The notes below the pieces were generated by a model. It had not been told where the DNA came from. It ran no database searches and saw only the letters and a program-made list of their open reading frames with translations. A program made the translations under genes and the position numbers. This document shows positions 56,945 to 64,000 of a stretch of 64,000 nt of DNA, piece after piece (within the stretch, counting starts at the first letter, position 1; each line of letters starts with the position of its first letter). This stretch comes from Pterobdella sp. o SKG-2022. Lineage: Eukaryota; Annelida; Clitellata; Hirudinida; Piscicolidae. Location of the stretch: contig OZ038324.1 of assembly GCA_964035795.1 (NCBI GenBank), positions 6,419,030 through 6,483,029 of the forward strand, read 5' to 3'.

Positions 56945-59345
56945 ATGTTGATCAGTTGTTCTATGGTCGATAAAATGTCCGCCATCACAAATATTATTTC
57001 CGAAATTGATAGTATTCAGACAGTGCTCAGCAGTCCACGTTTTCCTCGACTAATTCAACTTCAACCACCTCTTCGACTAATTCATCTTCAGCCACCTCTT
57101 CGACTAGTTCATCTCCTATTACTACCTCATCTTCATCAACCTCAGCTCCAACAACTTATTCAGCTTCATCTACAAACAAGACATCTTCAATCTCTTCAAC
57201 TTCTGCATCTAAAACCACTTCATCTCTTAGTTCAATTAATAATTTTCCATCATTAATTTCCCTAGAATCATTCACACCAACCAATTCAACCACATCTATT
57301 CTTACTACTAACTCATCTCAACCTACTTACAGCACTATTGTCAAATCAAAAAACATGCAAACCCTCTCTGATCCATCCACTAACAAAATTTCACACTCAC
57401 TCCTCCCCATCCAACATAAAATCCCTTCTATTAAAAAAACCCCACCCATTATTAAATATTCCACCAAAGTTATCTCACTCACAGGTGAGACTCCTAGTGA
57501 CACGTGCTGATTATTTTAACAACATGCTTGCATCTCTCAAACCAAACTCGAAAGTTTTTTGGAAAACTGCCAACTCTATCCTACATAGATCCCCTTCTTC
57601 TCCGCCACGCAGCTCTTCAGAAGCTATCAATCTTGTGAATACCTTTAGTAGCTTTTTTAAAGAGAAAATCGCTCTTATTCAAAAATCTTTGCCAACGTCC
57701 ATTTCGCGTTGCACAGACCCTATTCTACCAGACAATCGAACACCACTCCTATTTTTCATTTGTCAGTACTGAAGAAGGGCTTATTCGCTTTCTACCCAAA
57801 AAATCTTCTCCATTAGACTTAATCCCCACATCCACTTTAAAACGCTTTGTTTACCTCTTTGCTCCGATAATTTCCAAACTTACCAACTTGTCTTTTTCAC
57901 AAGCAATATTTCCCGCCTCTCTATTTGCTTAAGAAAGGCAATTTGGATCCTACCATTCCTTCGAACTACCGCCCTATTTCTAACTTGAGCAGCATTTCAA
58001 AAATTATCGAAAGACTCGTTCATTCCAGAATAACTTTTCACGTTTCATCATCTCCTAATTTTAATCCTTTCCAATCAGCATATCACAAGCACCACTCAAC
58101 AGAAACCACACTCTTACGCATCACTGACAGTCTTCGCAACATCTGCGCTACTGGACATGCGGCTGTTTTGGTTTCGCTAGACCTTTCAGCTGCTTTTGAC
58201 ACTCTTGATCACAATATCTTAATTGATATTTTGAATAGACACTTCAATATTTCTGATCTCGCTCTTACCTCTCTCAACGTTCTCAGTTGGTTAAAAGGAC
58301 AATTTCTCTTTTTCTCTTACATCACTCAACTCAGGCGTGCCGCAGGGCTCCGTTCTGGGACCAATCCTCTTCTCTCTTTATACTTCACCCATGTGTAGCA
58401 TTATTGTACAGCACGACTTGCTTTTTCACCAGTTCGCTAATGACATCACTCTTCACCGGAGTCTCTCACCCAGATCCTAGCCCCACTCTTCTTAAATTAT
58501 CCAGTTGTCTTTCCGCTCTAAACTCCTGGTTTTCCTAAAGCCAACTGAAACTAAACCCTACTAAGAGTGAGGTGATGTTTGTCGGTAGCTCTTGTCTTTT
58601 AACAAAATACAATCTCTCTTCTGTGGTAACTCTCGACGGCACCACACTTCCTATATCTTCCAAGCTCAAAATCTTAGGTGTTACCTTAGATTCAAATTTG
58701 AACTTTGCTCACTTTATTTCTCAAATAATCCAATCTTCCAATTTCCATATCTATGCCATAAAACAAGTACGAGAATTCTTACATCTTTCCACTGCTAATG
58801 CCCTCTATCTCACTAGTTCTTTCCAGATTGGACTACTGTGATTCTCTCCTTTGCGGGCAGCCAAACTATCTTTTATGCAAACTTCAAGCCCTCCAAAACC
58901 ACGCAGCCAAGACGGTTCTTCAAGCTGATTATTTCAGCTCTCCCAGCGACTGTCTTGATCGTTTGCACTGGTTACCTGTCTTCCAAAGATGCAAGTTTAA
59001 ATTACTTTGGCTTATTGCATGCACTCTCAAGCTTGAACAACCTGCTTATCTTTTTGATCTTTTATCAATCAGACACACACGTCAACCACTCAGATCCTTG
59101 CACTTTGGTCTCCAGCTTCATCAACCTGTTTCTTCAGGCTTGTTTACTAGTCGCTCTTTTTCTCACCAGGCTCCACGTCTGTGGAATTCACTTCCTTCTA
59201 ACTTGCGATCATTGCCTTCTTCTCGTGAACTTTCGCAAACTTTTGAAAACTCACTTATACCATAAACATCCCCAGTCATAATCTCTTACAAACCTTGAGC
59301 GCCTCTGAAGCAATTTTGATGTGCGCTATAAAAATCTTAATAATA
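56945..59345 (+). mobile_element. CR1/L2-type non-LTR retrotransposon, degenerate
   Basis: A 2.4-kb LINE copy. Its start (from about 57016) is Ser/Thr-rich in one frame. Then come the EN-RT linker (about 57500-57700), RT, and the C-terminal region. No endonuclease domain is seen. The 3' end is GCGCTATAAAAATCTTAATAATAAT, a tail form common in this superfamily. Confidence 0.85.
57338..59265 (+). pseudogene. LINE reverse transcriptase, frameshifted
   Basis: RT blocks occur in different frames: NYRPISNLSSISKIIERLV, FQSAYHKHHSTETTLL and VSLDLSAAFDTLDHNI in one; GVPQGSVLGPILFSLYTSPM (about 58336) in a second; the catalytic box FANDITLH (58433-58456) next. In that box the usual F/YADD Asp is Asn. 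The C-terminal SRLDYCDSLLCG, LHWLPVFQRCKFKLL and APRLWNSLP blocks (58800-59265) are typical of CR1/L2/Jockey-like LINEs. At least three frameshifts and the altered catalytic Asp make it inactive. Confidence 0.9.
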
Positions 59346-59474
59346 ATGTGCCTTATAAGGTTTCCAAATTTGTTACTAAATCTTTTAAAGTGATTCTTTG
59401 CAAAGATTTGAAAAGCAATACAAATATATAGAAATCAATTGTGCAACTATAATGAATTGTTTTTTTTTTAAAAT

Positions 59475-59726
59475 TTGTTCATGAGAATCATAAAAGATAT
59501 GGCAAAATACAACACAAAGGTTTTGAAATGGTTTGGTCATGTGGTGCACAGCTCAGGTTGGCTTTCAAAAGTCAGGGAATTCAAGGCTGTTGGTGTTAAA
59601 AGACCTGGTAGGCCAAAAATGACATGGAAAGAGTTGCTGAAAAAGAATCGGGCAAAGCCCAGTTTGATGGAAATTGACCCACACAACTGCCTTACGTGGA
59701 AAAGACTTGTTTTCAAAAAAGCCTAA
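59475..59726 (+). pseudogene. C-terminal fragment of a second LINE-type protein
   Basis: An 83-codon frame with KWFGHVVHSSGW...VREFKAV, GVKRPGRPKMTW and a Trp near the end. The W-(F/L)-GHV...GRP(K/R)xxW pattern is the familiar C-terminal tail of several non-LTR retrotransposon polymerases. It is a different element from the one ending at 59345. The last bases before 59780 include an AATAATGATGATAAT-like tail. Confidence 0.7.
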
Positions 59727-59779
59727 CCCTCTGCTGAGAAAAATGGGCTCTAAATAAAGTAATGATGATAATCATCACA

Positions 59780-60020
59780 AATTTTTTTGATTTTTCAAAA
59801 AATCATTATTGGCCTAACAATCTTTAGTTGAGTTTAACCATAATAATCATATCTTAACACTTTAAACATACAAGATATATATATATATGAAAGATAGTTA
59901 CCAAATAGCCTTTTTTATAAATTACTATATAATAGTATCAATAACCTAAGCCGACTGCTGTCAACCCTGGTTACTGAGCATGTACAGCATTAGAATATAA
60001 TTAGACTAATCATAATTACC
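59780..60020. other. intron or 3' flank of CutA with repeat A3
   Basis: The terminal CutA exon (motif GN..YL.W) should lie here or further left but was not found. The only recognised feature is the hairpin repeat at 59946-60008. Confidence 0.4.
59946..60008 (-). repeat. dispersed short hairpin repeat, copy A3
   Basis: On the minus strand it reads TGCTGTACATGCTCAGTAAC...TTGACAGCAGTCGGCTTA, the closest match to copy A1. Flanking TAATTATA-type sequence is shared. Confidence 0.65.
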
Positions 60021-60023
60021 AAC

Positions 60024-60066
60024 CTTAACACTGATGACCTCTGGCACATCATAGGGATGGTTCTCT
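60024..60066 (-). CDS. CUTA: CutA exon 5
   Basis: 43 bp: completes Arg, then ENHPYDVPEVISVK. HPY(E/D)VPE is a CutA hallmark. The acceptor is CACCAG| and the donor AAG|GTTGGT, or one codon later at GTAATT. Confidence 0.8.
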
Positions 60067-60931
60067 CTGGTGTTTTATATGATTGTTACTAATGATGAAG
60101 AGACATTATGGTATGGGAATAAGTAGAAATTGAGTTTTCATGAAAATATTTTTTAGCAATGTGAATCAAAGACTTTTATTCACTAAATAAGAATTTCCTT
60201 AATTCTGTAATTTGAAGTTAGTAAATCAAAATGTGATGAAAGTGGATTTTGATATAATTATTTGACTTGCCTCACAAACTTTGTCAAGTTTTCAATTTTG
60301 GATGTTCTTGTTTTTATCATCTTTGAAATGGTTGGAAAATGTTTAGTATTATCATCATGAAATAGTTGAGCATTGAAATTATTGATCAGAAATTTTGAGT
60401 CGAAATTATAATAACTATATCAACATACTAGGAGAAGCTCTTCATCTTCATTTATCTTTCCTTCCCATTTATATCTATTCAATTTTTAATTTTTCATGTA
60501 GCATTTATCAAAACTGAGAAAAGTAGTTTAAAGAAATTATTTTTTTTATTATCAAATTTCTATTTATTATGTGAAAAAAGTACATTGAAAATTTTCTTAC
60601 ACTGATTGAATAGAAGGAAAGATATTAACGCAAGCTGCAAGTTGTTTGCTGACTATATTTCTGCGCAATTTAAATAATTCTCAAAACCAAACGTTTTTAT
60701 CAAAAATATTTTGCTAAGAAAATTTATAAAAGCATATTGCAAAACTAAAATGGCTCTGTGAGAAATAAAATAGTTTGAAGTGCACTTTGCTAAAGTCGAA
60801 GCCACTTCTTTTGAAGGAACTGTGACATAGACGATAGAATGAAAACCATTTGAAACTTCTAATTTAGATGACATCCTTAATAAAGAAGTGAAACAGCCGA
60901 CATACAATGCAACCATCAAAGTGAAGAGCAA
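60024..60931 (-). CDS. CUTA: CutA1-like protein (five small exons; terminal exon not found)
   Basis: CutA1 proteins are small trimeric, ferredoxin-like proteins linked to divalent-cation tolerance; in animals a form is also implicated in acetylcholinesterase anchoring. Exons: 60931-60786, 60660-60601, 60474-60429, 60320-60271, 60066-60024. Every junction is in phase. Conserved blocks appear in order: HSIVYVTVPSKEVASTLAK, SKQLAACVNIFPSIQSVYKW, EGKINEDEELLL, MIKTRTSKIENLTKFV and HPYDVPEVISV. These match human [44 protein letters not shown] and HPYEVAEVIALPV one for one in spacing. The hydrophobic N-terminus (MVALYVGCFTSLL) resembles the signal or anchor region of animal CutA. One intron uses GC-AG ends. 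Only the last roughly 25 residues are missing. Confidence 0.88.
60271..60320 (-). CDS. CUTA: CutA exon 4
   Basis: 50 bp: MIKTRTSKIENLTKFV plus AG. It ends GTGAG|GCAAGT, the consensus of GC-AG introns. Only this donor keeps phase with exon 5 and yields FVRENHPY. Confidence 0.8.
60429..60474 (-). CDS. CUTA: CutA exon 3
   Basis: 46 bp: completes Val, then YKWEGKINEDEELLL. The donor is CTA|GTATGT. Confidence 0.88.
60601..60660 (-). CDS. CUTA: CutA exon 2
   Basis: 60 bp encoding NIVSKQLAACVNIFPSIQS, the core CutA motif. The acceptor is GCGCAG| and the donor CAGT|GTAAGA. Confidence 0.9.
60786..60931 (-). CDS. CUTA: CutA exon 1 (coding)
   Basis: It begins after TTATTTTCAG|. The likely start ATG is at 60916 within the exon, or translation enters from an upstream exon. 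A hydrophobic leader is followed by the first beta strand HSIVYVTVPSKEVASTLA. The donor is GCAAA|GTGCAC. Confidence 0.8.
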
Positions 60932-60934
60932 CTG

Positions 60935-62935
60935 AAAATAACCTTGCCGTTAGTAAAAGTAAATAAAAGTTTTAAAGCTTGCCTCAGTTCAATAATAAAT
61001 CAAAACGAAAAAAAAATTGCTAATGAAAATTATTTCACAAGCATTGTATTATGCAGCAAAAATTGTATTTACTAAAAATATAGATATTACAAAGCAATTT
61101 CTTTCTGAAAGCATCGTGAAAATTTAAAAGCTGACTTAAGTATATAATTTCTTTATTAATTAATAGACTTTTTCAAACTAAACTTATTGACAATTATTGT
61201 TTTGAGATGAAATAATTATAAAAACAAGTTTAGACGAAAACTTTATCTTTAAATTATTCAAAATGTGCATGAATATATTTTCCATTATACATATATATAT
61301 ATAGTGTCTGAAAATAGTTTTAAAAACAGTCAGTCTCTCTTCGTACCGTTTTTGAAGCATATTTTTGTAGCTTCGAAAAAGGCCGAAAATATTATTTTCT
61401 TTCAGATCTTTATAATTAAAAAATCTTAAATACTATTCTTATCTAATAAAAATTAAGCGATAATAAGTAAAATTCGATGTTTTACTTTCATGTAAAAGGT
61501 ACAAAGGTCAAAGAAAATAATTTAAATTTTAAATTTAATGTGAAATTGTTTTTTCTGTATATTGCAATGAAAAATTGATTCTTTAGCAGCAATTGGACTT
61601 GAATACAAACGTGATGAAAAATGAAAACATTCAAAACATTTTAGATATACCTATTAGCAAGGTATTATTTCGAATTCTATATTTTTATTATTTATTTGCC
61701 TAATATTTCAAAATCTTTCATAGATGTTTCACATTTGAAATAATTTTCCTGATTTAAGATATAGTAAAGACATTTTTTCAATTAATATTTTCAAAAAAAT
61801 TTTTTGAAAATTTTAATGAAGATAGTTTTTTGTTTTAAATTTTTTTATCATAATGTTTATGAATAGATCTTAAAGGTTAAAATTTTTTTTTTGAACATTT
61901 GAAATATAGCATTACATTTTTGAAATTAATTCCACAAAGTTTGTGTTGTTTTCAACATCATTCAGTCATGTTTTCACTTTTGATACTTTTTATAAACCAA
62001 ATTTCATATTAATGAAAAAAAATTTATATATAGTTAATTAAAAAACAACCTCAAAATAAATGGAAAATGAAATTAACAGGCTCAGAAGTTTTGACTAAAT
62101 AAATATTTTTAAATTATGCTTTTGTCATGAAATTGATGAGTTTTTAGGATATTTTGCATATTTTATTTACATTCACATTCTTATCTTTGGCAATACTTGA
62201 TTGTATAATAATAATCTATGAAGTAGTTTATAGTGATGTTTAACCCAGGGAATTTCAAGATATCATAAACAGCTAGATTTTTCATTTAAGGGCTGATATT
62301 TTTACTTTTTCTAAAATTTGAACCAAAAGGGCAACATCCTTATTTGTATACATTTAAACTCATAACTCTTGTTTTTGCAATTTTGCTGATTAATCTCAAA
62401 AATTTTAACCCAAAATAAGACCTCTTTAAAACATAAATTTTTCTAAAATTTTTTTGATAATTCCATTACAAATTAGTGGGATTTCTGCAAACTCATAAAA
62501 ATTGTAAAAGGTTTTACAGAGCTAACAAAAAGAGCGTTTATTTATTTTCGAGTGTCTGTTTTTAAGAGCATAATCACTAATTAAAAATAGTCAAAGCATT
62601 ACATCGTGAATAATATACATTCATTTGTATTCAAATGACTGTTATTGTTCTTAAAGGTTTCACCAACTTTTAGTTTTGTTCAAACCACCCATTCTTTTTT
62701 TTTGTTATTTTCCATTCACCATTATTACATCTTATTAAACTATTAGTTGTTAAACGCTAACTGAGAATTGTTATTCTTATCGCTTCTTACCTCTCAATCA
62801 TATTTCACCCAATTGGCATTTTTACATTCACCATTCTTTTCAACGATTTATGCCTTTTCTCAAAGTTTTCATTTAAATTAAATTTTTTCGACCTTCAGTT
62901 ATTCACATTATCGTTAATAAATATTTTTTTTCCAG
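60935..62935. other. intergenic region between divergent CutA and right-edge gene
   Basis: About 2 kb of very AT-rich sequence expected to contain two divergent promoters and a 5' non-coding exon of the right-edge gene. No specific motif is claimed. Confidence 0.45.
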
Positions 62936-62940
62936 AAGTG

Positions 62941-64000
62941 ATGTTTTCATTTCTTAAAAGTAAACTCTCTTCAAACGACAACAAATCGATACAAAAACAC
63001 AAAAATGATGAAAATTATTATCAAAAGTCGGAGTTTATTCAAAATTGTTCAGACGCCTCAAACCCATTTAACTCTAATCATCTAGATAGTAAATTGCTGA
63101 TCAAAAAAACGCAACAAGGCAATAAAAGTGATAAAAAGGATCTTAGAAAAAATACCAATAGGACTGATGAAAACAGCTCACTTCCCAAGGCGCTATGTTG
63201 CACAAACTCCGAAACTAATAGCAGTTTGAATTTATCATCATCATCATCTTCATTACTTTTGTTGATTAAAGACGAAAACTTCAACGTTAAGAATATTAAT
63301 TGTGCAGAGTATAAATGTAACAATTTCGATAATAATCAAATCAGAAGTTTTAAAAGTGGCTGGAGATACAAAAAAAAATCTACTAAAGTATCCATTAATT
63401 CTCCGGTCACTATGGCTTCTTCCTCGTCATCATCGCCTTCTTATACTTCCGTCAAAATGGGTTCAAAACCATTGCCACCACAACCACCATCACCACTCAA
63501 CCACACGTCACCCACAAGAGTATATGCGGTGTGCGATTGTGACGAAGTGCAACCACACAGGCAATTTTGTGTCAAAAATCAACATCTATCAATACAACAT
63601 CTACCTTTTCAGCAGCTACATCATAAAAACAATAGCATAAACGCCAATTTCAACGTTAGTACTAATACGTTCAGCGGCACCACTAACGCCATTAGTGATT
63701 ATTATTGTAATGATGTTGTTGGTAACTCTATGAAATTTGAGTCTGGGGACAGAACTAGAGACTTTGTCGAGAAAGAAGAGTCAATGCACACGAATGAAGT
63801 TACTACTCCTTCAACAGTCTGCACTAACGTTGGAACATCTAATCAAGAATCAACGCATTATAACATCTACGTGAAAAAAACATCTACTCCAACATCTAAC
63901 GTCCCTACTTCACAAGCTCGCTGCAGGCCGCAAACGGTGAGGCTTGAAGCGAGGTGGAGGATGGATGGAGAGGAAGGGCATCTAATGTACAAGGAAAATC
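62941..64000 (+). CDS. 5' coding exon of an unidentified Ser/Asn-rich protein (runs off right edge)
   Basis: ATG at 62941 follows a textbook acceptor (T8CCAG) by five bases. The frame is then open for 353 codons to the window end, which is highly unlikely by chance in sequence this AT-rich. The product begins MFSFLKSKLSSNDNKSIQKH. It is polar, with Ser runs (LSSSSSSS, ASSSSSS), a Pro-rich patch KPLPPQPPSPLNHTSP, and a Cys/His-containing stretch AVCDCDEVQPHRQFC. It ends in RLEARWRMDGEEGHLMYKEN with no stop. No known domain is recognised; it looks like the disordered N-terminus of a larger protein. The acceptor just before the ATG means a 5' non-coding exon or a trans-spliced leader. Confidence 0.7.
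   Translation, partial: MFSFLKSKLSSNDNKSIQKHKNDENYYQKSEFIQNCSDASNPFNSNHLDSKLLIKKTQQGNKSDKKDLRKNTNRTDENSSLPKALCCTNSETNSSLNLSSSSSSLLLLIKDENFNVKNINCAEYKCNNFDNNQIRSFKSGWRYKKKSTKVSINSPVTMASSSSSSPSYTSVKMGSKPLPPQPPSPLNHTSPTRVYAVCDCDEVQPHRQFCVKNQHLSIQHLPFQQLHHKNNSINANFNVSTNTFSGTTNAISDYYCNDVVGNSMKFESGDRTRDFVEKEESMHTNEVTTPSTVCTNVGTSNQESTHYNIYVKKTSTPTSNVPTSQARCRPQTVRLEARWRMDGEEGHLMYKEN

Noticed and set aside
59890..59930. Minus-strand KKGYLVTIF as the final CutA exon
   Set aside because: Lacks the GN and Trp of the GN..YL.W motif and has no convincing acceptor in phase.

Overview
The window is nuclear DNA of a metazoan. It is very AT-rich, and its genes are split into many small exons bounded by GT-AG (once GC-AG) introns. 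It holds non-LTR and Penelope-like retroelements, a tRNA-derived SINE and long microsatellites. The genes recognised are a PDE4 phosphodiesterase with both UCR domains, a very divergent ionotropic glutamate-receptor-like protein and a CutA homologue. Together they suggest a fast-evolving invertebrate, probably a protostome, but the species cannot be named from the sequence. Nearly all gene models here were assembled by hand from homology, splice sites and codon-phase continuity.

Layout. At the left edge (705-1052, minus) are the first two coding exons of a gene that runs off the window. A Penelope-like element with 47-bp inverted ends follows (1600-3009). From about 32.1 kb down to 3436 (minus) lies a large iGluR/IR-like receptor gene; its introns contain a SINE, a truncated SINE, a roughly 1-kb (GAT)n array and a 34-bp minisatellite. 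Its middle ATD exons (13-27 kb) were not located. About 4 kb separates its 5' side from the divergently transcribed PDE4 gene (about 36.3-54.3 kb, plus), whose 14 exons join in phase to 686 codons plus stop. A 516-codon Ser/Asn-rich ORF of unknown identity lies inside its first long intron (39.7-41.2 kb).

Downstream of PDE4 (54.3-59.9 kb) is a transposon-rich block: a Penelope 3' end, a decayed unidentified coding patch, a broken CR1/L2-type LINE and a second LINE fragment. A minus-strand CutA gene follows (60.0-60.9 kb), made of five very small exons that fit in phase across one GC-AG intron; its last exon was not found. Head-to-head with CutA, a new plus-strand gene starts at 62941 and stays open to the right edge.

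Functional links are limited. PDE4 ends cAMP signals, and the receptor is predicted to be a plasma-membrane protein of the iGluR/IR superfamily, but nothing in the sequence shows they act together. The most unusual object is the receptor: it keeps the iGluR domain order but lacks the canonical M3 signature, a recognisable M2 pore loop and key glutamate-binding residues.
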